DNA of 64,000 nt from Labia minor (lineage: Eukaryota > Arthropoda > Insecta > Dermaptera > Spongiphoridae): assembly GCA_963082975.1 (NCBI GenBank), contig OY720346.1, positions 34,499,787 through 34,563,786 of the forward strand, written 5' to 3'. This document shows positions 11,536 to 22,745 of the stretch, one piece after another (positions within the stretch are counted from its first letter, which is position 1; every line of letters begins with the position of its first letter). The notes beneath the pieces were generated by a model. The model was not told the DNA's origin. It saw only the letters and a list, made by a program, of their open reading frames with translations, and ran no database searches. The position numbers and the translations under genes are program-made.

Positions 11536-12024
11536 CGAGGGTAGGTCACTTTTTGAATGAAACACAGATTTTTTGATAAAAAAATATTTTATTTTTCAAA
11601 GTAGTCTCTTTTGAGCTCTATACACTTCGTTCAAGGTTTATCCAATTTTTTATCCCTTCCAAAAAATAAGATTTCTCGAGGACATCAAAATAGGTATTTG
11701 TTTGTCAGATGATTTTATCGTCGGGGAGACAAAACTCTTTCCGCCGAGTCATTTCTTCAGGTTTGGAAACAAGAAATAGCTACTCGAGGCTAAATCCGGA
11801 GAATAGGGCGGATGAGGGAGCAATTTGTATCCGAATTCTTGGATTTTCATGGAAATTCACTTTTTTCTATTTTCTTATCAAGTCTGCTATTAATGGATGT
11901 CAAACAAAAACTAAAAGACACAGCTGGTTCACATTTCGATTGGAGTCAGCTGACAGGAGAAGTATTGCCATTTCATTTATGAGACGGAAATTCAAAAAGT
12001 CACGCACTTATTGACCTGCGCTCG
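11536..12024 (-). mobile_element. Mariner element, internally deleted and decayed
   Basis: Ends CGAGGGTAGGTCA and TGACCTGCGCTCG form imperfect inverted repeats flanked by TA. On the minus strand the interior encodes the C-terminal third of a mariner transposase. It shows LLPHPPYSPDLASSSYFLFP, which holds the third catalytic aspartate of the DD34D triad (PDLA), then NLKK, a stop, LGGKSF, and further stops and frame slips. The N-terminal DNA-binding region and the first two catalytic aspartates are missing. At 489 bp against about 1.3 kb for a complete mariner, it is an inactive deletion derivative. Confidence 0.85.
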
Positions 12025-12631
12025 TACTTTTATTCTATAAATACAATTATTTTAATATTTATTGATATAACCTTTGTTTATCTCACTTGATATTTACTTA
12101 AAAATATTAATAGTGATAGTGATTAAAAATGATAAAAAATTCTATAAATATTTTATAAAAAATGATCTAACATTTCTATAAACCCCTTTACTATTTTATA
12201 TTAAAAATGTATGAAATATAAATTTATATTATTACCAAAAAATAACTTATTTATTTGACATATACCTATTTATATATCTATGTGTTTACAAATTTAATTA
12301 AAAAAATATTTAAGTATAGGTATAATAGAATATAATAAATGTGTAATCATTAAATAACATTAAAATAAAGTGAATGAAATAAATAAATTAACAAAAAAAA
12401 GGCAATGTAATTGCAATCATCTTCAATACTTTATTTATCTTAATTAAATTGTTATAAACCACTATTTTTTCTCATAATACTACACATTCATTTTGGTTAT
12501 AAACCTAGTCTTTTGGAATTGAGTAATTAATTTTAATTGAAATCTCATTAAATTTAAATGCTACTGTGTGCTTTGAGAATTTACGCTTTAAAGAATTTTT
12601 ATAACTAATACTACTTATGTTTATCTTGTAT

Positions 12632-12685
<54 letters not shown>

Positions 12686-13477
12686 TGGTACTTTGATATA
12701 CGTCTGCCATTGAATACGAAAATACATTTCAAAATAAACGAAATAAATTTTCTTCGACAAATGTGTTTATTATTTTTTTTTCTATATTATAATTGTTTAT
12801 CTTTTAATAAATCACGTGTTTTTATTATTATTTATTGGTTATTAATTATTTTAATTCCTTCCTTCATAATTAAAGAAATTCTTACTAAATGTAATGAACG
12901 AGAAAACATTTCTCAAGAAAATTTCATAAATCAACCGTAATTACTTGGAAAGATCAGAAAGATCAGAAAATGTCATACTTTGTAGACAACTTGCTAACAC
13001 TAAATCAGTCACAAAGTTCTTTAGAAAGATTTTTAATAAAAGTTTATGTGATTTTTTTTAATTAAACAGCGTTTGATTTGATTTTAATTTAATGATTTAA
13101 ATAAGGAGATAGTGGAATGTAAATAACTAAGAACTTCGGATTGGGCAGAAAGTGGCAATTATTGACCATGAAAAAATATAAGTGACCATATGATGCGAAA
13201 TTGAATATTAACAAATTGAGAGTTTGCCATTTAAATTTCCAAAATACCCTTTCATCTTTAATATAACGATTTCACGAATTCAAAATCATTTCCTTCCTAA
13301 CTGCTACTCAACTATAATTAAATAGAATAATCCCTTTCTATATGTACTCTATATATATACTATACATATATATTATATATATATATAATAATAATATATA
13401 CACATATCCTTTCGTATTATAAATTGTATATAAATTTGTAATATATATATATGTCATATTTGTATATTTTTGAGATA
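12025..13477. other. AT desert with (TA)n array
   Basis: Very AT-rich. The (TA)n at 12638-12682 gives overlapping frames on both strands (12505-12732 and 12617-12940) that are microsatellite artefacts. Confidence 0.55.
12638..12682. repeat. (TA)n microsatellite
   Basis: About 20 uninterrupted TA units, one of the longest in the window. Confidence 0.9.
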
Positions 13478-13890
13478 TTAAACCGCTCGTTGGTTTTTGA
13501 ATTCACACCATAGATAGGGTGACCATATTTCGAAATTTTTTATATTTTTGTTTTGTTTTTTTTAGAGATATTGAATGAAAAATCGAAAATATAAGAGCCA
13601 AACTGATTGTAAGAAAACGTTTGTTGGACCTAAATATTTAAAAATCGGAACAATAGACTGTCCCGAAAACATTTTTCGGGACGCCGGGAAAGAGCACCTA
13701 AAATCGGGACAATTCCGGAAAACCGGGACGTTTGGTATTCCTAACCATAAATAATATTTATAAAGTAAAATCGATCTGTATTGGTTTCAGTCTCGAATGA
13801 AATCAACTTTATTAGTATTTTCTAAATTTCAAATAGGAAATTTATATGACGTTACAAATTATGTCATCCATATTAAAATTTTCCTCTTGT
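13478..13890 (-). repeat. Dispersed repeat family B, copy split by a hAT MITE
   Basis: On the minus strand 13890-13744 follows the family B order (GACATAATTTGTAACGTCAT, ACTAATAAAG, GAAACCAATACAGATCGATT, TTATAAATATTATTTATGGT). It resumes after the MITE at 13514-13478 with TCTATGGTGTGAATTC and the AGCGGTT end. Comparison with 32785-33010 shows the interrupted sequence as one continuous unit. Confidence 0.7.
13515..13743 (+). mobile_element. hAT-type MITE of the TAGGGTGACC family (copy 1, 229 bp)
   Basis: Starts TAGGGTGACCATATTTCGAA and ends with a degraded GGTATTCCTA. Flanks accataga and accataaa match at 7 of 8 bases, as expected of an ageing hAT target duplication. The interior carries a GTCCCGAAAACATTTTTCGG hairpin also present in the copies at 58736 and 63672. 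It is inserted in a family B repeat. Confidence 0.75.
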
Positions 13891-14684
13891 CATTCTTTTT
13901 TAAATGATATTGTATTAATATTTTATATATTTAAAATTTTTTATTATATTTCGAAATAAAATTAAAAATATTTATTTTAATAATATTTTAGAATAAAATT
14001 ACGAAATATATTTATCATTCCCCCATACAAAAAAATATTTATGAAGTTAGCAACATATAAAGGAAGGAATTTTTTAATAAATTGTTGAATAAATTTGATC
14101 TAATAATATGAAATAAATTATATTATATTAATTAAAATGTTTTTTGGATTAAATTATAAATAATATATACATGATATTTGATTATTATAAATAAAAAGAA
14201 GAAATATAATCTCCTTTCTTAATGAAAATATAGATAAGTGTCACTATAATTTCAGAATTTATATTATTATCAGTAGTCATCCTTGGTCGAAACAGTCTAT
14301 AAGCTATTACAACTTTGAAAAATATAAAGCTGAAGCCATCTAATTATAACAACATAAAATAATATATAATATAGGATCAAATATTTTCTCAAGTAAATTT
14401 GAATATATTTACATTTTGAAATGAAAATCAAGTTATTTTAATTAATTTGTACCATTTTAGGAAACAAAGTTTTGATGGGTCATTTTTAGAAAACCCATTT
14501 AACAATTGTAATAAATAATTAAAAAATTGAAAATTTTTTCAAGTTTATAATAATAAATTGTATAAATTTGTTAAAGGATCGAACGATAGCTCGGTGTTCC
14601 AGGTAATATATTTATATTTCTATATTCACAGAATGATAACAATGTATGTCAATTAATTCTTTATTGATTATTTTATTTCAAAAT
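13891..14684. other. AT desert
   Basis: AT-rich. No gene or assignable repeat is visible. Confidence 0.5.
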
Positions 14685-14978
14685 TGAACTTACTTTTTGA
14701 TTACTACGAGTATTTATACCGATCTTTCCATAAAATTACAATCAAATATAGTCGGCCCTACACTTCGGATTCAATTTTTAAATTTATTAAGTCATATGAT
14801 TCAACTGCCGGGGATAATGTTGATTTATACGGCGGAGGGGCTTGCATTTTTAAAGGCATTAAGATTTATTAGTGATACAGAATATACCCTATCAGTTAAC
14901 TGTTCTGATTCTCTAAGCTTTAAATCTGCATTTAGTAGTTTCTTTAAAAACAAAATCTTTTTTACTCTATATACTTAA
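14685..14978 (+). pseudogene. LINE remnant with RNase H-like segment
   Basis: A 93-residue frame (14697-14978) reads IYTDLSIKL near its start, IYTAEGLAFLKALRFISDT in the middle and then YTLSVNCSDSLSFKS. These match, in order and spacing, the YTDGSK, TAE..A...AL and SDS..A motifs of the RNase H domain carried by I/R1/Jockey-type LINEs. The glycine of YTDGS is replaced and no RT lies next to it. It is a short decayed remnant. A second 83-residue frame at 15060-15311 may belong to the same insertion but is not recognisable. Confidence 0.5.
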
Positions 14979-15259
14979 GTAAAATATATTTACTAAAATC
15001 CACCAAAATTGCTAGAAATTGCGAAATCGTGAAATGATACTTATTAAAGTTAATATGTTGTGAAATTCGCTTTCCAATTAAAAATCAACAAGAATAGCAA
15101 CATAATAAGTTCCTTGTTTAAATACTACTACGAACCAATATATCCATTTTTCAAATTCGAAGCGAAACAAGATTTGATAAGATATACATATTTATCTAGA
15201 ATAATGTCAGTTAACGTGATTCGCTTAAGAGATATAATTTCTTCGCAATACATCAATCG
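14979..15259. other. Sequence between LINE remnant and SINE
   Basis: Less AT-biased than its surroundings and possibly part of the LINE remnant to the left. An 83-residue frame begins at 15060 and runs into the SINE. No domain is recognised. Confidence 0.3.
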
Positions 15260-15274
15260 TTTTGATGTAAGTAA

Positions 15275-15534
15275 AAAAAAAACTCTGCCTTTGTACGTCG
15301 ACAACGCCTAATAAGCCGGTTATATCAATGAGGTATCCTATGATCAGTAGAACGGGTCCTCTCAACCTTTACCTTGATTTTCTTGATCGGAGGCTTTTCC
15401 CCAATGTTGTTCCCGGAGGCTGGGTTGACTCCGTCCCATAGACCCCAGCTAGGGAAATCCCTTGCCAGGCCCGGGACTTGAACCAGAGACCATGTGAATG
15501 TGAGGCAGGTTCGCTACCACTCACCCAATGCGCC
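15275..15534 (-). repeat. tRNA-derived SINE, complete copy (260 bp)
   Basis: Read on the minus strand, the element opens with a tRNA-like head: an A box (TGGGTGAGTGGTAGC, 15527-15513) and a B box (GGTTCAAGTCC, 15484-15474), spaced as in a tRNA gene. These form an internal RNA polymerase III promoter. A body of about 190 bp follows, shared with 22053-22330 and 42021-42141, ending in GCAGAG and a run of T. A perfect 15-bp target duplication, TTTTGATGTAAGTAA, lies at 15260-15274 and 15535-15549. The T-rich 3' end, in place of poly-A, recurs in all three copies. Confidence 0.85.
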
Positions 15535-15549
15535 TTTTGATGTAAGTAA

Positions 15550-17094
15550 TCCGACACTAATTAGAAAAAAATAATGATGTCGAGCTATTAAATTAATATT
15601 TATATTATATACAGTATATATGAAACAAGATTATTAATGTATATATATATATCAATTAGTAGTGAATACTATAATTATTCTTTATTATTCTTTTAAATAT
15701 AATTTCGAATTAGAATTTAGGTTAAATTGCTTCAAATAAACTGAAGCTTATTTAAATATTCATCAACCAATTGTAATAAATAAGTAAAAAAAAATCTAAT
15801 AATAAAAAAAATCACTGAGTTATTGATTTGCGAATTTTGCATCTTCAGTTCATTATTATTAGTCCAATCGTTGGCATATTGATAGAATGAAAATAACAAA
15901 ATAAAAAGCCACAATTCAAATTCAAGATGTTTTGTTAAAGTGATTGTTTTGTTTTTGTGTATGTTTGGTTATGTTAAACGTGATATCTGCTATCAAAAAA
16001 TGGTCCACACGTACAGTTTTCAAGGTTTTTATTATAGAAAATAAATTTATTTTTATATATATTATATCCATCTTATAAAGTACAATATTTTATAATCTTT
16101 ATTATAAATTAAAAAATTAAGATATATGTTTATAAAATTAAAATTTATAGTTCCTTTAATACTAATCATTTCTTTTCACTAATAAGACTACCTTTATTTA
16201 TTAACTCACCTCAAGCACTACGATTTAATATTTATACTACTAAAAGTGTATATATGTTGATCAAAATTGAATTTAAAGGAGGATTGAAGTACAATAGTTT
16301 GCAAGAATTGCTTGAATGGATCACTGCTGTTTATAATTTCTATTACTTAAATTCCCAAATATTTATTAATTCATATTTACAGAGCGAACCAAAAAATTTC
16401 TTCAAATAAAAATAATTCCATACAAACCCTACCTATAATAAATCATAATTTAATTTTATATTTTATCTTTAATATTTTGTATATTAGAATTATATGCCCT
16501 GTTAGTTCTTGATTTAGTTAAGCAAAAGAATAAAAGTACCTCAACTCTATCAATAGGCAATTTATCTTAAACTATCAACACTATTAACATTATTAATAAT
16601 TTTCTCTTAAGTAAATTAGTAATAATAAAAATATTAGAATGAAAATTTTCACATCTAAATAAAAATATTATTATCTAATTTGAAATTAATATCTTATTAA
16701 ATCTAACGCAAAATTTTAATTGAATAAACGAAAAAAAAACTCACGCATTGTATGAAAATATAAGTCTATAAATTATTATTATTATTATTTTTATTATTAT
16801 TAATATATGAAAATATAAATCTCTATTACTATTTCTTCAAAGTAAGTATAATACTTACTCTAAGGTAATGAAAAATAATGATAATTGCATTTGAACGATA
16901 ATAATAATAATAATAGTAATAATAATAATAATAATAAAAATATATAATGTATAATGGATGCGTCATTGTAACCCCTGGTATAAAATTTAACAACTATTCC
17001 CTTTATTATTATTGTTATTATTATTATTATTATTCCAACTAACGTTTATTATTATTATTTTATTTAGTGTTATTATTATTATTATTATATTCGA
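15550..17094. other. AT desert with ATT/TAA repeats
   Basis: Long AT-rich interval with dense ATT/AAT trinucleotide arrays between about 16760 and 17085. No gene is visible. Confidence 0.5.
16895..17085. repeat. AAT/ATT trinucleotide arrays, opposing orientation
   Basis: Runs of aataat (about 16899-16936) are followed by runs of ttatta (about 17005-17030 and 17046-17088), so the segment can fold on itself. Confidence 0.7.
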
Positions 17095-17230
17095 CTGTGC
17101 AACCATACAACTGACGAACGCACCTGAATCCCCATTCCCCCCATTTTTAGTTCAATTGGAATTTAGGAGATAAAGAGAGGGGAGATAGAAATCGTTATAT
17201 ATTTTACGATCTGACTCTCTTTATACCCAA
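17095..17230. promoter_or_regulatory. Small GC-raised island with E-box
   Basis: Mixed composition with a CACCTG (17121-17126, an E-box on the minus strand) and a C-rich run. A second CACCTG lies at 17309-17314. Regulatory role inferred only. Confidence 0.2.
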
Positions 17231-18139
17231 AATATTCATTAGAAATGTTTTTAATGTTTTTTTTAAAATAAATTTCAATTATCTTTTTTTTTTTGTTGTT
17301 GTTTTGGTCACCTGATATTTGAATTTGTTTATCATCCATCTAAACTTCTCTATTTATTTTTCAAAATTATTTCATTTTAAGTTTATGATTAAATAAAATT
17401 TACATCAAATTTAAAAGTTTTAAAATAGTATTTATAATTAATTTTAATTAGATGATAATTATTTTTCATTTTTATGAGCTTTGATTATCTAAGGATCTTA
17501 CCTAATGTTAGTCAGTTAAATTTATTTAAAATTTTATATATCTAATACTATTAATTTTTGCTAATTTAGTAGGTTTGTATTTTAAGCAGTTAAGCATTTA
17601 ACCACTGAGCTACACGTTTGAATCGAATTAAGTTTTTTATCATATAATTATTATTATAATATAAAATCGATGTAAAATCAATAATTCTAATAGATAAGTA
17701 TATAACTTAAATAATTAATTATTTAAATAATATACACATTATTTAATTGGTAATTTTAATTATGAAAATTAAAGTATTTTTTACTCTTAAAATATTAAGT
17801 ACCGGGACCCCGAGCCTCGGCTCGGTACTTAAGTTAGAAAAAAATGATTCATTATTATTGGGTTAGTCTGGTAATATTAATACCTGGGACAACGAGTTAT
17901 TGCTCAACCCTTTAAAAAATACTGATATACAATTCTTTAATTATTTATTACAATTATTAAATGTTACATCATTGCATCGATCTGATTAAAATGAATGGAA
18001 CTGGGGTCCTCAATAATACAAACAAACAATTTTAGCTAGCATTATAAGATTAATCCAAGTAATATCGTCTATATTCTATATATCAGTATTTTTTTTCTGA
18101 ATTTAATACCAAGTTGATTTTCAAAATTTTCTATTCTTT
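17231..18139. other. AT-rich DNA with tRNA-like fragment and GC hairpin
   Basis: Contains a tRNA A-box-like piece on the minus strand (17612-17599) without a B box. It also has a GC-rich nested hairpin at 17795-17832: outer stem AAGTACC/GGTACTT, inner stem CCGAGCC/GGCTCGG. The rest is AT-rich and without genes. Confidence 0.45.
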
Positions 18140-18245
18140 ATGCTAATGGCAAATGCCGGTGGCCCTAGTCAGAGCAAAATAAGACTAATTAAGGTAGTGG
18201 CCCAGTCGATGATGTTATATGGATCGAAGATTTGGGCTTTACAAC
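18140..18245 (+). pseudogene. LINE reverse transcriptase remnant (R1/Jockey-like)
   Basis: In one frame the segment reads LMANAGGPSQSKIRLIKVVA and then QSMMLYGSKIWALQ. This matches the N.GGP....R..L..V..S..LYG...W stretch just after the RT palm in R1/Jockey-group LINEs. Only about 34 codons remain, with AT-rich DNA on both sides. It is a short dead fragment of a family other than the RTE copies. Confidence 0.65.
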
Positions 18246-18799
18246 TATATTTTAAGTGAAAAAATGATTTCTTGGTTATATAAAAATTAAAATATGATTC
18301 TTTATATCTTTATATTAAGATCATATAAATTGGAATTTGTCATTCAAAGAATATGTATATTTGTTTTTATTTATAAAACACGAAAACATTCAAAATTATA
18401 TGAATAAATAATTTTAATTGGATTTTCATTTTCAAGTAAGTAAGATATTATATTATGGGTGGAATTCACAATGTATGAAGGGACACACAGAGATAGATAG
18501 ATTTACAATAATAATATATAATTAATTTACTGATTAAATTAAAATATATTAAAAATAAGAACATGTGTTTTATCTAATTGAATATTTGATACTGATTGAA
18601 TATTTAGTAAATATTTTATAATATTTACCGGAGTATAATAAATTGATGAAGTCATTTAATTCTCCTACTATATATCGAATCGAATATAAAGATAAATCTT
18701 CTACTAAACATTGTGTGAAACAATTTCAAATAATTTAAATGTATATCTATTAATGAAATAAAAAAAAAATCAAATATGAATATAATATAAATATATATA
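18246..18799. other. AT-rich non-coding DNA
   Basis: AT-rich. A 27-base segment at 18311-18337 (beginning tatattaagatcatataa) recurs exactly at 35655-35681, suggesting another faint dispersed repeat. Confidence 0.45.
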
Positions 18800-19030
18800 T
18801 CTCACAGGCGGTGGTTGTGACGTCACATATATACATTTAAATTTAAAAAAAAACTAATAAAGATGTATTTTTCCAGAGATGTGATCAATAAAACTCAATT
18901 TTTCTTTATAAATACTATATCTAGTGTGAATTTCAAAAAAATTGTTAGAGCAGTTTTTGAGAACCCATGGCCAAATATATATAAATATATACAATTTTTA
19001 CTCGTATAAGAAGATAAGATAAGATAATAT
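18800..19030 (+). repeat. Dispersed repeat family B copy
   Basis: Shares the TGACGTCA block, an ACTAATAAAGATG block, TTTCTTTATAAATACTAT, GTGTGAATTTCAAAAAAATT and the CAATTTTTACTCGTATAA end with 32785-33010, and fewer blocks with 39545-39720. Non-coding, class unknown. Confidence 0.7.
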
Positions 19031-20454
19031 ATTGTCAAAATTTGTATACCTTTCTTTTTTAACATCTGGGCTTGATTTTAAATTCTTTAAAGATTATAAA
19101 TATATATTAATCTTATAAATTATATAAACAATAATGAGAAAACATATTTTCATTAAATTAAAGAAATTAATATTTTTTTTTAGTTAACGAAGTTAATTTC
19201 TATTAAGATTTCATTTAAAAATTGATCGTTAATCATTGAGTTTTTCTTTTATTCTCATTACTAAGATTGAATTAAACTTCTTTCGGAAGAAACAAGAACA
19301 GGAATATTAAAAAAAAAACTTGTTCAATATCTAGATTGGATGGGAGAGTTGTCTTGCTTGTGCAATCGCGTAGAGAAGATACATTCCTAAATGGATAGAA
19401 AAGTTGGTAAACTGGTGACAAGGATAAATTTAGGGGAGAAGAAAGAAGAGGGGGGAGGAGAGGATTGTCTATCTTTGAGTAGGATAACAGCAACTGATTA
19501 AACGTTTCTTGTTTCTTTTTAACATTTTAAAACGTTTTTTTTTTGTTTTTTGTTTTAAAAAAAAAATTATATTTATTCAACACAGAATGCTAGACAAGAT
19601 TTAAATTCATGTCGCTAATTATTTTAGATTTTATTTCATTTTATGTTTCGAACGTTTATCACTATGAGAAAAAGAGTAAATAGTAGCAGAATTTATTTAT
19701 ATATATATATATATAAGTTCAAAATTAATTATCTGACTCACTCAACGGACTCGCCCAAAAAATAATAAAAATAAAGAAATATTTCGTTAAATTATACCAA
19801 AGAAATACAATTGAATAATTTACAAACATCATTTTTCATTCACCTTAATAAAATAAACCATAATAAAGTATAAACCCTCTTATGAATTAAAGTTATATGC
19901 TAAAATCATTTATTTATTAATGTAAAACTGAAAATTTACCTTAAAAAAGAAATATTGGATAATGGTAAATTAAAATGTGATAAACTGTGTGTAGTTTTAT
20001 ATCCAACGATAGTTTAAAACACTGAAATTGTATAAAAGAATTATAAAATGATGAAGACATTTTGATTAATCAAACAACAATTCAATCAATATTTTAATAT
20101 GATAACAAATCATGAAATATAACAATAAATTGTTCAATTAAATAAATTTAAATAAAATAATAATAAAATAGAAAATTAATTAAATTAATTTAAATTATTT
20201 TTTTTTTATTATTTATTTTAATTTATTATTATTTATTGTTTAGTTAAATTATAAAAAAATGAGCTGTGCCTAGGCAAAGAACCGACCTACTATTTGAAAT
20301 AAATTAATTTCCAAACAACATTATATATACATATATATATAAAGTATCGAAAAAAAATATATTTTTAAAACTTGATTTCAAATAACTAAAATATATTATC
20401 TTGGTTTTTATTTTTAGTTTACTTACTCAATTATTAATTACTACTATATTTTAA
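19031..20454. other. AT-rich non-coding DNA
   Basis: AT-rich, with a slightly GC-richer purine stretch at 19320-19470 whose 73-residue minus-strand frame is not recognisable. No gene is supported. Confidence 0.5.
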
Positions 20455-20745
20455 GTGAAAAATTACCGACAATGAATATAAAATTAATACTCTGTAAACT
20501 ACCACTTGCGGTTTCCGGATCTACTCCAAAAGTTGATGAATTAATGCTATTGATGTATTAAGTAAATATATCAAATTTTATCAAAATGCATTGAGCCATT
20601 CACTCGTCGTTACGGACGGACAGACATCATGCTAAAAATACTTTTTTCTGTTAAGAAAATGCATGATTCGTGGAGATATTCAAAAATCTTCATATATGAA
20701 ATTTGGTGTAAAAACAATACCTTTTCTCACCGTCAGTCGGAAAAA
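20455..20745 (+). repeat. Dispersed repeat family C copy
   Basis: Inverted counterpart of 1080-1440. It carries the ACTACCACTT, GTTTCCGGAT, CAAAAGTTGATGAATTAAT, TACGGACGGACAGACATCAT and ATGCATGATTCGTGGAGAT blocks, closing with ACCGTCAGTCGG. No protein is encoded. Confidence 0.7.
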
Positions 20746-21539
20746 AGTTAAATAAGTCAATTAATAACTCAATCAATTTAAAGTTGAACTTATAATTTAC
20801 AATAATAAAGTCTTTTGTATTTTAAAATTTATTTATTAAATAATCTTTATACTATTATTTATTTCTGACACTGTGCTTGATAACAAGAATTAGATTAAAA
20901 TATATCTCTCTATTAATAATTCTCTCCAAATCAATATTCAGTTCAGTAAGATTTTATCGTAAGTAATATACAAGTTATTTTGTAAATTAGGAAATGTGAA
21001 ATAGATTTAATTATGTAAATTCATAATTTAATAAATATATATGGATCATTATGTATATGTAAAAATATCTAAATATAGATTTATATAGTATCAATGGAGT
21101 TTAAATTATCATTTGCGAGATTGTAAAGCTTAAAAATAAATAATATAAATAAATTAAATAAAATCCAATTTTTTAATATAGAGATGAGTCAATTCAGTCA
21201 ATTGATTTGGTATTGTCAAACTGACTGTAGTAGAGTTGACGAAAGTTACTGGTTGACTGATTTGATTCGTTATAAATTTAGATCTCTCTGTGTGTATATG
21301 TATGTGTATGTGTGTCTGATATTGCCGAAATGGATAGACAAAGGGAGATTGAAAAAAAAATATATTTCGTATATTAATATATAATCGATACTGAGGATTG
21401 GACAATATAGAAAAGGGATATAGCCCGGGGAGTTTGGGAGTAGGGGAGTATTTTATATGCTCATTGGGTCGGAAACACAGGCTACTCTTCTTTTAAGATC
21501 TTATATTCCTATAAATATTTTAGGTTACAATTAAAAACA
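20746..21539. other. AT-rich non-coding DNA
   Basis: AT-rich to about 21180. The part from 21180 to 21500 is less biased and has frames on both strands (21154-21405, 21184-21384) that are not recognisable. No gene is supported. Confidence 0.45.
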
Positions 21540-21700
21540 AAAAAGAAAGAAACGAGAAAGGACCACACGTGAAGGTAGTGAAGAAACAGAAGACGAGTGC
21601 TTATCTAAATAAAACCTGTGGCATGTCACGATTTTGTCCAAAAAGTCGCAAATGAAATAAATTCACTCTTGACACTTGCGAAAAAGTGAGAGAGAGAGAG
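21540..21700. promoter_or_regulatory. GC-raised island
   Basis: Mixed-composition block with a CACGTG palindrome (about 21564-21569) and a GA run at the right end (about 21689-21701). Not a copy of a repeat seen here. Possible regulatory element. Confidence 0.2.
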
Positions 21701-22008
21701 AATTATTTATTAAATATATTAAAAAAGAGACATTTATTGACAAACAAAAAAAACCCAGAAGATAAATAAAATAAATTATTAAATAATTTCTTTAAATATT
21801 CTCATTAATAACTAAATAATAAAATGATGAATAAATAAAAAATAATATTCTTTTTACATTTTGTAATATTTTAAAGTTAAATTTCAATTTTTACTAATAA
21901 TTAATTATTATTATTAGCTGATATAAAATATGTTACATAGTCATGACGGTTTTATATGGGTCTTAACGAAACATAATTTTTAATCAATTTCATTTATAGG
22001 TAAAAAAT
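21701..22008. other. AT desert
   Basis: AT-rich, no gene visible. Confidence 0.5.
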
Positions 22009-22052
22009 CTAGAGTATCTCGCAATTTTTTAATCGGATTAAATAATATATAT

Positions 22053-22330
22053 ATAAAAAAAACCTCTGACTTTTGTACGTTGTACGCAAGGACAACGCCT
22101 ATCAAGTCGGTTATATCAACTAGGTGTCCTATGATCAGTAGAACGAGTCCTATCAACCTTCATCTTGATTTTCTTGATCGGAGGCGCTACTTTTTATCAA
22201 GTAGCTTCCCAATGTTGTTCCCGGAGGCTGGGTTGACACCGTCCCATAGTCCCCAGCTAGAGAAATTTCCTTGCCAGGCCCGGTACTTGTACCCGGGACC
22301 ACATGAATGTGAGACAGCGACGCTAGCTTC
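22053..22330 (-). repeat. tRNA-derived SINE copy 2, nested in family A
   Basis: Same family as 15275-15534. The 15-bp duplication TTAAATAATATATAT flanks it (22038-22052 and 22331-22345). The tRNA head is shortened through the A box and the B box is degraded to GGTACAAGTACC. It retains a 20-base hairpin segment (CTACTT...AAGTAG) that copy 1 lacks, so the two belong to different sub-variants. The 84-residue frame 22080-22334 lies inside it and is not a gene. Confidence 0.8.
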
Positions 22331-22569
22331 TTAAATAATATATATTATATTTAAATTAAATTATAAATTAATTATAATTTTTATAAATTAAAATTAATAA
22401 ATATTATTTATTAAACCAGTGCATGTTTGGCTCTTTGTTGACGTTACATGCTTGCGCATGATTTGCATTGTTAAAAAATTAATTCTGGTTCAAGCTGAAA
22501 TTCTATATATAGCAGTTTTATACAATTTTTAATCAAACATAGATCTTTATTTTTACGGTCATTTTAGAG

Positions 22570-22745
22570 CATAGGTTCCCAAACTTTATTTTGTCGTGGA
22601 CCCCTTTGTATGTTTTTCGGTTTTCGGTAGACCCCCTAAATTGATTTTTATTTTTCATAAACGATTTACCTTTTTCATTTCATGGAACCTCTGGAGGTTA
22701 AAATAGACCCCCAGGGGTCTATATATACCACTTTGGGAACCTATG
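22570..22745. mobile_element. hAT-type MITE nested in family A (176 bp)
   Basis: Ends CATAGGTTCCCAAA and TTTGGGAACCTATG are 14-bp inverted repeats. Flanks ttttagag and ctttagag match at 7 of 8. The interior has GGACCCC and CCCCCAGGGGTC blocks like the MITE at 25589-26050, suggesting related subfamilies. The same site in the family A copy near 30790 is empty. Confidence 0.8.

Noticed and set aside
12505-12940. Opposing frames with poly-IY stretches
   Set aside because: Created by a (TA)n microsatellite, which is open in most phases.
16895-17085. CRISPR-like array
   Set aside because: The regular repeats are ATT/AAT microsatellites without spacers, and the sequence is eukaryotic.
17599-17630. 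Possible tRNA gene on the minus strand
   Set aside because: An A-box-like TAGCTCAGTGGTTA is present, but there is no B box, T arm or paired acceptor stem. At most a tRNA or SINE fragment.
19272-19493. 73-residue minus-strand frame
   Set aside because: No recognisable domain; purine-rich stretch in AT desert gives chance opening.
22080-22334. 84-residue frame
   Set aside because: Lies entirely within the SINE and runs antisense to it.
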